Below are positions 16,793-24,686 of a stretch of 32,971 nucleotides of DNA, piece by piece. The stretch spans positions 1 through 32,971 of the forward strand of contig NZ_JEMV01000049.1 of assembly GCF_000588875.1 (NCBI RefSeq), written 5' to 3'. The position numbers were made by a program, and so were the translations under genes. Below the pieces are notes generated by a model. That model was not told the origin of the DNA and searched no databases. It was given only the letters and a program-made list of their open reading frames with translations. Every line of letters begins with the position of its first letter. Positions within the stretch are counted from its first letter, which is position 1. Origin of the DNA: Sphingobium sp. Ant17 (GTDB taxonomy: Bacteria > Pseudomonadota > Alphaproteobacteria > Sphingomonadales > Sphingomonadaceae).

Positions 16793-18705
16793 TATGCGTC
16801 TCCCTTCGGGCGCACGCTCACGACCCGCATCATGCCGGCATGCATGTGGTAGAGGAGATGGCAGTGGAATGCCCAGTCGCCAACGGCGTCGGCGGTGAAG
16901 TCCCAACTCACCTTGCCGCCGGGCTGGACGATCACCGTGTGCTTCCTCGGCGCGTGATCGCCGTGTCCCGTCACCAGTTCGAAGAAATGGCCGTGGATGT
17001 GGATCGGGTGGCCCATCATCGTGTCGTTGATGAGGTTGATCCGCACGCGCTCGCCTTCGGTGAAGGGGATCGGTTCGTGATGGTCCGACATTTTCTCCCC
17101 GTCGAACGACCACATGAAGCGCTCCATGTTGCCGGTGAGGTGGATGTCGATGCTGCGGCCAGGCGCCCGGACATCGGGGTTGCGCTCCAGTGCCATCAGA
17201 TCCTTGTAGACGAGTACCTTGTGGCCGACGTCGGCCAAGCCCTGGCCCGGTTCGCCGGTGCGATCGACCGGCATCGGTGAGATGGTCTGAACGCTCGGAT
17301 CGCGCTTGACCTGCGGTGCATTTGCAAAGTCGCGCATCTTCATCGAGGCCATCTCGTGCCCGCCATGATCCATGCCGTTCATCTGGTCTCCGGCTTCCGC
17401 CGCCATTGCCGAATGATCCATCCCGGCCATGCCGGAGTGGTCCATGCCGCTCATCCCGGAATGATCCATGCCCGGCATCACCGCTGCCGTGCCGCCGAGA
17501 CGCGCCGAGGCGTTCTTCTCGGCGCTGGGATCGACGCCGCGCGGCGCGCCACCCGACATGTCCATGCCTTCCATGCCGGGCGTCGAGGACATGTCCATTC
17601 CCATGTCCTTCATGTCGGCGAGCGGTCGCTTGCGCAGCGGCGGCACCTCGGTGGTCATGCCGGCGCGCGGCGCGAGCGTGGCGCGCGCCATGCCCGAGCG
17701 GTCGATCGCCTCGCCGACGAGGGTGAAAGCCTTGTCCTCGCTGGGCGTGACGATGAGGTCGTAAGTCTCGGCGACGCCGATCTGAAACTCGTCGACCGTC
17801 ACCGGCACCACATTCTGCCCGTCGGCCTGGACGATGGTGAGCGGCAGTCCCGGAATACGGACATTGAAGGTGGTCATCGCCGAGGCGTTGATGACGCGCA
17901 GCCGCACCCGCTCGCCGGGCGTGAACAGCGCGGTCCAGTTGTCGAACGGGCCATGGCCGTTGACGAGATAGGTATAGGTCGAGCCGGTGACGTCCGAGAT
18001 GTCGGTCGGGTCCATCCGCATCTGGCCCCAGTCGAGCCGGTCCTTGAGCGGCTGGTCGCGCCCCGAGAGCAGCCCGGCGAGCGTCTGGCGCTGGAAGTTG
18101 AAATGACCCGGATTGACCTTGAGGCGACGGAAGATCGCCTCTGGCGACAGCGGGCTGTGGTCGGCCAGAACGATCACATGCTCACGGTCATAGGCAACGG
18201 GATCGTCGCCCGCCGGGTCGATGATGATCGGCCCGTAATGACCTTCCTGTTCCTGAAGGCCCGAATGGCTGTGATACCAATAGGTGCCGCTCTGGATGAC
18301 CGGGAAGTCGTAGAGATAGCTCGAACCCGGCTTGATGCCGGGGAACGACACGCCCGGCACGCCGTCATGCTTCGCCGGGACCAGAAGCCCGTGCCAGTGG
18401 ATAGAGCTGTCCTCTTCGAGCTGGTTGACGACGTTGAGCCGCACCCTTTGCCCCTCGCGCAAGCGGACCAGCGGCGCGGGGACCGTGCCGTTGATGCCGA
18501 TGGCGCGAAAGCGATGCCCGTCGATCGTCATCGACTGGCGGGCGATGGTGAGGGTGATGTCCTCGCCGGAGACGGTAGGAAGGGTAGGCCGCAAGCCCGC
18601 CGACACGGTTTGCGCCCAGGCAGGCAGCCAGGCCGACAGCGCGGCGGCGCCGCTTGCGAGCGCGGCGCCGCGCAGGAACTGGCGGCGGTCGAACACTGAA
18701 TTCAT
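16792..18705 (-). CDS. pcoA: Periplasmic multicopper oxidase PcoA/CopA, second copy
   Basis: A 637-residue Tat-exported multicopper oxidase (DRRQFLRGAA signal) of the PcoA/CopA copper-resistance family, thought to oxidise periplasmic Cu(I). All copper motifs are present: HWHG (H103/H105), WYHSH (H145/H147), HPIHIHG (H566/H569/H571) and HCHLLYHMHAGM (H614, C615, H616, H620, M625). Between residues about 370 and 465 there is a Met-rich insert with repeated GMDHSGM-type units, characteristic of PcoA and absent in simple laccases. The promoter P1 lies 40-68 bases upstream and is of the ECF type shared with the sigma operon and copCD. It is co-translated with copB. Confidence 0.95.
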   Translation of the reverse strand: MNSVFDRRQFLRGAALASGAAALSAWLPAWAQTVSAGLRPTLPTVSGEDITLTIARQSMTIDGHRFRAIGINGTVPAPLVRLREGQRVRLNVVNQLEEDSSIHWHGLLVPAKHDGVPGVSFPGIKPGSSYLYDFPVIQSGTYWYHSHSGLQEQEGHYGPIIIDPAGDDPVAYDREHVIVLADHSPLSPEAIFRRLKVNPGHFNFQRQTLAGLLSGRDQPLKDRLDWGQMRMDPTDISDVTGSTYTYLVNGHGPFDNWTALFTPGERVRLRVINASAMTTFNVRIPGLPLTIVQADGQNVVPVTVDEFQIGVAETYDLIVTPSEDKAFTLVGEAIDRSGMARATLAPRAGMTTEVPPLRKRPLADMKDMGMDMSSTPGMEGMDMSGGAPRGVDPSAEKNASARLGGTAAVMPGMDHSGMSGMDHSGMAGMDHSAMAAEAGDQMNGMDHGGHEMASMKMRDFANAPQVKRDPSVQTISPMPVDRTGEPGQGLADVGHKVLVYKDLMALERNPDVRAPGRSIDIHLTGNMERFMWSFDGEKMSDHHEPIPFTEGERVRINLINDTMMGHPIHIHGHFFELVTGHGDHAPRKHTVIVQPGGKVSWDFTADAVGDWAFHCHLLYHMHAGMMRVVSVRPKGDA

Positions 18706-18744
18706 AACGCGCTGTCTCTGCTCACATCCAGGAGGGGTTATTGG

Positions 18745-18773
18745 GAATACGCAGCGTGAGCGCTTACCCCTCA
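18745..18773 (-). promoter_or_regulatory. ECF-type promoter P1 for the pcoA-copB operon
   Basis: Read on the minus strand: TGAGGGG (18773-18767), 14-base spacer, GCGTATTC (18752-18745). The TGA that starts the -35 element is also the stop codon of the ECF sigma gene. It lies 40 bases before the oxidase ATG. Sequence and spacing match P2 and P3 exactly. Confidence 0.82.
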
Positions 18774-19336
18774 GGAATTTTGCAAGATTTCCGAAAGTCG
18801 CGTCCGAGCGCGGTAAAGTCTGGTTTCGACCGCCTTCTGGCTGATCCCGAGGATCTCGGCGGTCTCGGCTTCGGAGCAGCCTTCAACTGTCCGCAGAAGC
18901 AGCACTTGCTTGAGCGCGACAGGCAGAGCCGCGATCGCCGTCGTCGTGCGCTCCAGCTCGGTTTCGCCAGCTAGCGTTCTGTCCGCGCCAGGCGTTTCGT
19001 CTGCCACGTCGCGTGCTTCGCCCAGCGGCAAAGCGAAGGCGAGCAGCCTGCGAACGGCGCGGCGGCGGTGCCAGTCTCTGCATTTGTTGAGCGCGATACG
19101 AGACAGCCAGGCGCGGAACGATCGTTTGCCGTCATACCGGCCCAACGCGGTGAACGCCGAGACGAAGCAGGTCTGGGTTACATCGATGGCTTCCTCGCTA
19201 TCGCCGACGTGACTGCGCACGAGCCGGTAGACCCAGCCCTGGTGGCGTCGCACCAGTCGCCGAACGCTGCTTGTCGGCCAGCCAGGGCCAGATCCGCAAG
19301 CTCCCCGTCCGAGCAGTCGGGGAGGTGGAGCGTCAT
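18771..19336 (-). pseudogene. ECF sigma factor (CnrH-like), frameshifted near its N-terminus
   Basis: RNA polymerase sigma factor of the extracytoplasmic-function class. The frame from ATG 19336 (ATGA overlap with the sensor gene) gives MTLHLPDCSDGELADLALAG, then RQAAFGD, a normal ECF N-terminus. At 19256 the frame must change to give LVRRHQGWVYRLVRSHVGD (region 2), DVTQTCFVSAF, and a region 4 with LLRTVEGCSEAETAEILGIS and AVETRLYRARTRL. One restored C (GACCTGGTG for GACTGGTG) gives a continuous protein of about 188 residues. As written, only a GTG at 19253 opens the long frame and lacks a Shine-Dalgarno sequence. Gene order anti-sigma, sensor, sigma matches CnrYXH. It probably reads the TGAGGGG-N14-GCGTATTC promoters. 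Confidence 0.82.
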
Positions 19337-19773
19337 TTTTTCTGGGCCGTGAGAGCTTTCACCACGGCTTCGTCGAACTTCGCCGCCTGGTCGGGACGGA
19401 GCACCGCGCGCATCGCGAAGATATGCTCCAGCGTCTCCTTCTGTAATTCGCCCATTGCCTGATGCGAGCGGTCGACAGCGGCCGAGACCCTCGGGCCATA
19501 GCCATGTTCGGCATCGATCGCCTCGGCAAGGCGTACATTGTCGGCGCGCAGCTCAGCCTCGAGCGCCTGACGACGGATCGCATAGCTCTTCTCGATCGTC
19601 TCGAGACGAGCATGCTGTCCGGCATCGAGCTTCAGATCGCGGTGTAGCAATTCGTGAAGTTCATTCTCGACGGGCCGATCGGGCACCACATAGACGCGCC
19701 CGATCACCACGCCGGCGATCGCCGCGGCAAATGTCAGCAGCGCCAGAAGAACCAGCCGCCGAGGATCGCGCAT
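19333..19773 (-). CDS. CnrX-like periplasmic metal sensor
   Basis: A 146-residue membrane-anchored periplasmic protein. One N-terminal helix spans residues 7-28, followed by a helical-hairpin domain. H40, H44, E61, H117 and M121 match, with identical spacing (4, 17, 56, 4), the Ni/Co-binding ligands I recall for Cupriavidus CnrX (H42, H46, E63, H119, M123). It should therefore bind a metal ion and relay this to the membrane-bound anti-sigma factor encoded upstream. The start overlaps the anti-sigma stop (ATGA) and its own stop overlaps the sigma start (ATGA). Target genes in this window are mostly copper genes, so the cognate metal could be Cu, Ni, Co or Zn. Confidence 0.85.
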   Translation of the reverse strand: MRDPRRLVLLALLTFAAAIAGVVIGRVYVVPDRPVENELHELLHRDLKLDAGQHARLETIEKSYAIRRQALEAELRADNVRLAEAIDAEHGYGPRVSAAVDRSHQAMGELQKETLEHIFAMRAVLRPDQAAKFDEAVVKALTAQKK

Positions 19774-20045
19774 CACCGCGATCCAAGCAGCGACGAGGGC
19801 GCCAAGGCCAGCTGGGCGTCGAACGGCGTGATGGTGCTCGCACCGGCGGATGCCGCGGGCAGCCCAGAGCCGGCAATCCCGATGAGAAGCGCCGCGACCG
19901 CAGCAATGCCGAACATGGTGTTGCCTACGCTCGGACTTGCCTGGATGCGCGCGATCTCCGCCATCACCCGATCGTCGAGACCGTGTAGCCGCCGATCGAG
20001 CGGCGCATCGCGCAAGCGTCCGAGAAGTGTGTCGAGATCCGTCAT
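19773..20045 (-). CDS. CnrY-like anti-sigma factor
   Basis: A 90-residue protein with a charged cytoplasmic N-terminus (MTDLDTLLGRLRDAPLDRRL and a following helix), one membrane helix around residues 45-65 (GIAAVAALLIGIAGSGL) and a short periplasmic tail. This is the layout of CnrY-type anti-sigma factors, which hold the sigma factor at the membrane. ATG 20045 is chosen because GAAGGAGA lies at the right distance; ATG 20051 would sit directly on it. Promoter P3 lies just upstream, so the operon should be autoregulated. Identification rests on size, topology and gene order, as such proteins have little sequence conservation. Confidence 0.75.
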   Translation of the reverse strand: MTDLDTLLGRLRDAPLDRRLHGLDDRVMAEIARIQASPSVGNTMFGIAAVAALLIGIAGSGLPAASAGASTITPFDAQLALAPSSLLGSR

Positions 20046-20066
20046 CTGCATTCTCCTTCAACCTTA

Positions 20067-20095
20067 GAATACGCAATAACCCATCATGCCCCTCA
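20067..20095 (-). promoter_or_regulatory. ECF-type promoter P3 for the anti-sigma/sensor/sigma operon
   Basis: Read on the minus strand: TGAGGGG (20095-20089), 14-base spacer, GCGTATTC (20074-20067). It lies 21 bases before ATG 20045. It is divergent from P2, with 22 bases between the two -35 elements. Confidence 0.8.
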
Positions 20096-20117
20096 TGCGA
20101 TGCGCGCGTGAATATTT

Positions 20118-20146
20118 TGAGGGGTAAGCCTCGGCGCTGCGTATTC
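20118..20146 (+). promoter_or_regulatory. ECF-type promoter P2 for copCD
   Basis: TGAGGGG (20118-20124), 14-base spacer, GCGTATTC (20139-20146). It lies 33 bases before the copC ATG. The TGAGGGGTAAGC and GCTGCGTATTC segments are identical to those of P1. Confidence 0.82.
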
Positions 20147-20179
20147 AGCAATACCGTTCTTCGAGAAGGAGTTGCTTTC

Positions 20180-20563
20180 ATGCCTGCACCGCATCGCCTT
20201 GCCCTGGCCGCGCTCGCCGCCAGCGTGCTCGTCGCATCCCCGGCCTTCGCCCATCCCAAGCTCCTGTCCTCGACGCCTGTCGCCAATGCGAGCGTCGCGG
20301 CCCCGTCGAAGATCACGCTCACTTTCAGCGAGGGCTTGATGCCCAGGTTGTCGGGCGCCGAGATCGTCATGACCGGCATGCCCGGCATGCCCAACCATCG
20401 CATGGCGGTCACGGGCTTCAAGACCTCGACCGGCGCTGACGGCAAGACGCTTATCCTGACGCTCGCGCGACCGCTCTCGGCCGGCAGCTATCAGGTCGCC
20501 TGGCATGTCGTCTCGACCGATACGCACCGGATTCAGGGCAACCTCGCCTTCACTGTGACGTGA
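20180..20563 (+). CDS. copC: Periplasmic copper-binding protein CopC
   Basis: A 127-residue CopC-family protein. The signal peptide ends at AFA, so the mature protein begins with HPKLLSSTP, giving the N-terminal His that is a Cu(II) ligand in the family. A second conserved His occurs in STDTHRIQGNLAF near the C-terminus. A Met/His stretch (MTGMPGMPNHRM, around residues 62-73) could hold Cu(I). ATG 20180 has a strong AGAAGGAG. CopD follows after four bases, and the pair probably delivers copper across the inner membrane. Expression should come from P2. Confidence 0.93.
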   Translation: MPAPHRLALAALAASVLVASPAFAHPKLLSSTPVANASVAAPSKITLTFSEGLMPRLSGAEIVMTGMPGMPNHRMAVTGFKTSTGADGKTLILTLARPLSAGSYQVAWHVVSTDTHRIQGNLAFTVT

Positions 20564-20567
20564 CCCG

Positions 20568-21497
20568 GTGAGCGACGTGGCTCTCGTCGCGATCCGCTGG
20601 GCGCTCTACGTCGACCTCGGGCTGCTGTTCGGTCTGCCGCTGTTTGCGCTCTATGCGCTCGGCGGCGGGCGGACCGGGCGGCGGCACCTGCCGATGGTCG
20701 CTCCGCTCATCGGCCTCGCGGTGCTCGGCCTCATCCTCTCTTCGCTGGGTTTCCTGTTCCAGGGAGCGGCCATGGCCGGCGTGCCGTTCACCCAGCCGGA
20801 CATGTCGATCCTCGGCGACCTCCTCGACGAAACGGCGCTGGGCCTCGCGCTCAAGATACGAATGCTGGCGCTTCTTTTCGTGCTGTTCGGCGCTGCGCTG
20901 CTGAGCCGATTGCCGCGCGGCGCCACCCTGGGTGTGACGGTCGCAGGCGCAGTCGCGCTGGCGACGCTTGCCTGGTCGGGTCACGGCGCGGCCGGGGAAG
21001 GCAATGCGGGGTGGCTGCAACTTGCGGCCGACCTCCTTCATCTCTTTGCGGCCGGGGCATGGGTCGGGGCGATCGCCGCCTTTCTCATCCTGACCCTGCC
21101 GACGATCGCGACCGATGACATGGAGCGGGCAATGCTGGCCGAGTGCGCCCTGCGCGGCTTCGCAAGCGTCGGCACGCTGATCGTTGGCCTGCTCATTCTC
21201 ACCGGCGCCATCAACGGCGCCTTTTTGGTCGGCCCTGACCATGTCCTGACGCTGGCGCAATCGACCTATGGGCTGCTGCTGATCGCCAAGCTCCTGCTTT
21301 TTGCCGCGATGGTCGGCCTTGCCGGACTCAACCGCTTCCGCCTCACGCCCGCGCTGAATTTCGCCATTGCGCAACAGGACGCGGCGGCGGCGATGGTCCT
21401 GTTGCGCAAGAGCTTGCTCGTCGAGGGCTGCCTGGCGGTCGTCATTCTAGGGCTCGTCGCATGGCTGGGAACACTGTCTCCGCCAATGTCGGTCTAG
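20568..21497 (+). CDS. copD: Copper transport membrane protein CopD
   Basis: A 309-residue protein with about eight membrane helices, of the CopD/PcoD family that works with CopC in copper uptake across the inner membrane. Family features include [20 protein letters not shown], with a His inside a helix and a Trp-Val-Gly, and a late [21 protein letters not shown] segment. The start is GTG 20568, four bases after the copC stop, with only a weak ribosome binding site, so it is likely coupled to copC. Confidence 0.9.
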   Translation: MSDVALVAIRWALYVDLGLLFGLPLFALYALGGGRTGRRHLPMVAPLIGLAVLGLILSSLGFLFQGAAMAGVPFTQPDMSILGDLLDETALGLALKIRMLALLFVLFGAALLSRLPRGATLGVTVAGAVALATLAWSGHGAAGEGNAGWLQLAADLLHLFAAGAWVGAIAAFLILTLPTIATDDMERAMLAECALRGFASVGTLIVGLLILTGAINGAFLVGPDHVLTLAQSTYGLLLIAKLLLFAAMVGLAGLNRFRLTPALNFAIAQQDAAAAMVLLRKSLLVEGCLAVVILGLVAWLGTLSPPMSV

Positions 21498-21667
21498 CGC
21501 AATGCCAACCGCCCGAGCAGAGCGAGCGCCATGCAGTCCTACGCGCCGCCCTTGGGAGCCGGATCAACGCAGCCCGGGATCGACTTGAGACATATCCCTG
21601 TTTCGCGCAGCCGGGTGTCGAGCGTGGGGGCGTTGAGCGCCAGCCTCGCCGCTTAGGAGAATACGTA

Positions 21668-21698
21668 TTGACCCTGACACGGTGTCAGACCCTACATC
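21668..21698 (+). promoter_or_regulatory. CueR-type operator and promoter of the copper ATPase operon
   Basis: A -35 element TTGACC (21668-21673) and a -10 element TACATC (21693-21698) are 19 bases apart, the long spacer that MerR-family activators correct by bending DNA. The spacer contains a perfect dyad CTGACAC-G-GTGTCAG (21674-21688). The ATPase ATG follows 27 bases after the -10. A cueR gene lies in the same operon. Confidence 0.85.
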
Positions 21699-21724
21699 GT
21701 CAGGCGTCGAAAAGGAGCAAGGCG

Positions 21725-24082
21725 ATGAACGAGACACACTCAGCGGCGCATGGAGGCGGTTGCTGCGGCGGCCACGGTGCGGCGAAACCAGTGGCGGGCG
21801 TGAAGGATCCGGTCTGCGGCATGACCGTCGATCCGGCCAAGACCGCCCATCATGCCGAGCATGGCGGCAAGAGCTGGCATTTCTGCAGCGCGGGCTGCCG
21901 CTCCAAGTTCATTGCCGATCCGGAGCGCTACTTCCGGCCGGCCGCGTCGCCGGCCGAGGCCCCCGAAGGCACGATCTGGACATGCCCGATGCATCCCGAG
22001 ATCCGTCAGGACCATCCCGGTGCCTGCCCGATCTGCGGCATGGCGCTCGAGCCGGCAACGGTGACCGCCGACAGCGGCCCCAGTCATGAGCTGATCGATT
22101 TCACGCGGCGGTTCTGGGTTGGTCTGGTGCTCGCGGTTCCCGTGTTGATCCTCGAAATGGGGGCGCACCTCTTCCCGGTAATCCATCGCTTGGTGCCGAT
22201 GTCGGTCTCGGTCTGGGTTCAGCTCGTCCTCGCCACCCCGGTCGTGCTCTGGGCCGGATGGCCGTTCTTCGTGCGGGGCTGGGCCTCGCTCAAGACCCGC
22301 AATCTCAACATGTTCACTCTGATCGCCATGGGGACCGGCGTCGCCTGGGTCTACAGCGTCGTCGCGACGCTCGCCCCGCAGATATTTCCGCCCGCATTCC
22401 GCGCCGGGGACGGGATGGTCGCGGTCTATTTTGAGGCGGCCGCAGTGATCACCGTCCTTGTGCTGCTGGGGCAGGTACTGGAGCTGCGTGCGCGAGAACG
22501 CACCTCCGGCGCGATCAAGGCTCTGCTCAATCTCGCGCCCAAGACCGCGCGTCGCATCGCCGCTGACGGCGCGGAGGAAGAGGTCGGTCTCGAGTTGATC
22601 GCCGTGGGCGACCGCCTGCGGGTACGTCCCGGCGAGAAGGTGCCGGTCGACGGCGTGGTCGAGGATGGACGCTCCTCGCTCGACGAATCGATGGTCACCG
22701 GCGAATCCATGCCCGTTACCAAGGCCAGGCAAGACAAGGTCATCGGCGGCACGCTCAACCAGACCGGCGCGCTCGTCATCGTCGCCGACAAGGTCGGGCG
22801 CGACACGATGCTCGCGCGCATCGTCCAGATGGTCGCGGAGGCGCAGCGCTCGCGCGCGCCGATCCAGCGCATGGCCGATCAGGTCTCGGGCTGGTTCGTC
22901 CCCGTCGTCATCGGCATCGCTATCATCGCCTTCATCGCCTGGAGCATCTGGGGCCCGGAGCCGCGCTTCGCCTACGGGCTCGTCGCGGCCGTTGCCGTGC
23001 TGATCATCGCCTGTCCCTGCGCGCTCGGGTTGGCCACGCCGATGTCAATCATGGTCGGTGTCGGCCGGGGCGCGGGGCTCGGCGTCCTCATCAAGAATGC
23101 CGAGGCCCTTGAGCATATGGAAAAGGTCGACACGCTCGTCGTCGACAAGACCGGCACGCTTACCGAAGGCCGTCCGGCTGTCACGCAGGTCGTGCCGGCT
23201 TCCGGCTTCGACGAAGCGGAGCTGCTGCGTCTTGCCGCATCGGTGGAGCGTGCGTCCGAGCATCCGCTGGCACTTGCGATCGTCGAGGCCGCGAAAGACC
23301 GTGGCATCGCCATGAGCGAGGTGAGCGACTTCGACTCTCCGACAGGGCGCGGCGCGCTCGGCACCGTCGATGGCCGCCGGATCGTCCTCGGCAATGCCCG
23401 CTTCCTGGGCGAGGAGGGGATCGCGACGGAAGCGCTGGCTGAGCAGGCCGACACGCTTCGCCGCGATGGCGCCACGGCGATCTTCATCGGTGTCGACGGC
23501 AAGGTGGGAGGAGCGTTCGCGATCGCCGATCCTGTGAAGCAGACGACACCCGAAGCGTTGGCCGCGCTCAAGGCGGAAGGTATCCGCGTCGTCATGCTGA
23601 CCGGCGACAACCGCACGACCGCCGAAGCGGTCGCGAGACGCCTCGGGATCGACGATGTCGAGGCCGAAGTTCTGCCAGACCAGAAGAGTGCCGTGGTCGC
23701 TCGTCTTAAAGCCGAAGGCCGCGTCGTCGCGATGGCTGGAGATGGCGTCAACGACGCGCCGGCGCTGGCTGCCGCCGATGTCGGCATCGCCATGGGCTCG
23801 GGGACGGACGTTGCGATCGAGAGCGCGGGCGTGACGCTCCTCAAGGGCGATCTCATGGGCATCGTGCGGGCACGGCGGTTGAGCCAGGCGACCATGTCCA
23901 ACATCCGCCAGAACCTGGTCTTCGCCTTCATCTACAATGTCGCCGGGGTCCCGGTCGCGGCGGGCGTCCTCTATCCGCTGTTCGGCATCCTCCTGTCACC
24001 GATCATCGCGGCGTTGGCGATGGCGCTGTCTTCGGTGAGCGTTGTCACGAACGCGCTCCGCCTCAACCGGCAAGCGCTGTGA
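21725..24082 (+). CDS. copA: Copper-exporting P1B-type ATPase CopA
   Basis: A 785-residue ATP-driven Cu(I) exporter of the inner membrane. The N-terminus is His/Cys-rich ([10 protein letters not shown]). It carries a YHS domain ([23 protein letters not shown]) and a short heavy-metal-binding domain ([20 protein letters not shown]) instead of classical CxxC HMA domains, an arrangement seen in SilP-type pumps. Eight membrane helices are expected, with the transport motif C430-P-C432, phosphorylated D474 in [15 protein letters not shown], and [10 protein letters not shown] in the hinge. ATG 21725 has AAAGGAG upstream; the frame is open to 21461 but the CueR promoter lies inside that extension. 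Likely induced by CueR. Confidence 0.95.
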   Translation: MNETHSAAHGGGCCGGHGAAKPVAGVKDPVCGMTVDPAKTAHHAEHGGKSWHFCSAGCRSKFIADPERYFRPAASPAEAPEGTIWTCPMHPEIRQDHPGACPICGMALEPATVTADSGPSHELIDFTRRFWVGLVLAVPVLILEMGAHLFPVIHRLVPMSVSVWVQLVLATPVVLWAGWPFFVRGWASLKTRNLNMFTLIAMGTGVAWVYSVVATLAPQIFPPAFRAGDGMVAVYFEAAAVITVLVLLGQVLELRARERTSGAIKALLNLAPKTARRIAADGAEEEVGLELIAVGDRLRVRPGEKVPVDGVVEDGRSSLDESMVTGESMPVTKARQDKVIGGTLNQTGALVIVADKVGRDTMLARIVQMVAEAQRSRAPIQRMADQVSGWFVPVVIGIAIIAFIAWSIWGPEPRFAYGLVAAVAVLIIACPCALGLATPMSIMVGVGRGAGLGVLIKNAEALEHMEKVDTLVVDKTGTLTEGRPAVTQVVPASGFDEAELLRLAASVERASEHPLALAIVEAAKDRGIAMSEVSDFDSPTGRGALGTVDGRRIVLGNARFLGEEGIATEALAEQADTLRRDGATAIFIGVDGKVGGAFAIADPVKQTTPEALAALKAEGIRVVMLTGDNRTTAEAVARRLGIDDVEAEVLPDQKSAVVARLKAEGRVVAMAGDGVNDAPALAAADVGIAMGSGTDVAIESAGVTLLKGDLMGIVRARRLSQATMSNIRQNLVFAFIYNVAGVPVAAGVLYPLFGILLSPIIAALAMALSSVSVVTNALRLNRQAL

Positions 24083-24092
24083 AGCAAGGATC

Positions 24093-24686
24093 ATGGCTGC
24101 CGACACCGCCGTGATGTCGCAACTCACGCATCACCTCGAAGAGGTTCGCGAAACCGCTGCCGCTTCGGATGCGCTGTTCGTGCGGCTCGACGATCCGGCA
24201 TCGCTCGCCAGTCACATGACCGGGTCGTTCTGGATGATGGGCGGCGGCGGGATAGAGTATCTGCTCGATGAGCAGTGCGGCAAGGCGATCGGCTCGCGTA
24301 TCACCATGATCGGCTCGGCCTTCGGGCTCAACCTCCGAGTGGACGAGGTGGTGGTTGAGCATGAGCCCCCGCGGCGCAAGCGATGGCGAACCGTCGGTGC
24401 ACCGCAGCTCCTGATTATCGGCGGCTACGAGATGGGCTTCGAGATCGAGCCCTTGCCGTCGGGATCGCGATTGCGGGTGTGGATCGACTATGGCTTGCCC
24501 GGTTCGTTCCCGGGGCGACTCTTGGGCGCGCTGTTCGCGGGCTTCTACGCCCGCTGGTGCGTGGACCGGATGGTCGGGATGCCGCCCGCACCTTTCCTCT
24601 CAAGGCGGGCGAGAAGGGCTCAGCATGAATATCGGGGAGGCTTCGAAACAGACCGGCGTCTCGGAGCGGATGATCCGCCACTATGA
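24093..24686 (+). CDS. SRPBCC-family protein (probable 3' frameshift)
   Basis: A roughly 180-residue START/SRPBCC-like protein (polyketide cyclase-type fold); no catalytic residues can be named. Motifs include DDPASLASHMTG, VVEHEPPRRKRW, and LLGALFAGFYARWCVDRMV. As written the frame runs to 24686 and overlaps cueR by 62 bases with an unlikely Arg-rich tail. If one G is added to the GGG at 24576-24578, the end reads RMVGDAARTFPLKAGEKGSA and stops at 24628, overlapping the cueR start as ATGA. This fits the neighbouring gene style, so a one-base deletion is likely. It sits between copA and cueR, 10 bases after copA. Its role in copper handling is unknown. Confidence 0.7.
   Translation: MAADTAVMSQLTHHLEEVRETAAASDALFVRLDDPASLASHMTGSFWMMGGGGIEYLLDEQCGKAIGSRITMIGSAFGLNLRVDEVVVEHEPPRRKRWRTVGAPQLLIIGGYEMGFEIEPLPSGSRLRVWIDYGLPGSFPGRLLGALFAGFYARWCVDRMVGMPPAPFLSRRARRAQHEYRGGFETDRRLGADDPPL

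Noticed and set aside
17350..17480. Short direct repeats that could suggest a repeat array
   Set aside because: They encode the Met-rich GMDHSGM-type units of the multicopper oxidase and are protein repeats, not a CRISPR array.
17356..18699. A 447-codon open frame on the plus strand
   Set aside because: It is antisense to the pcoA-type oxidase and shows only low-complexity Arg/His-rich sequence.
21461..21724. An N-terminal extension of CopA to ATG 21461
   Set aside because: The CueR promoter and the AAAGGAG site lie inside it, and the extension has no domain character. ATG 21725 is preferred.
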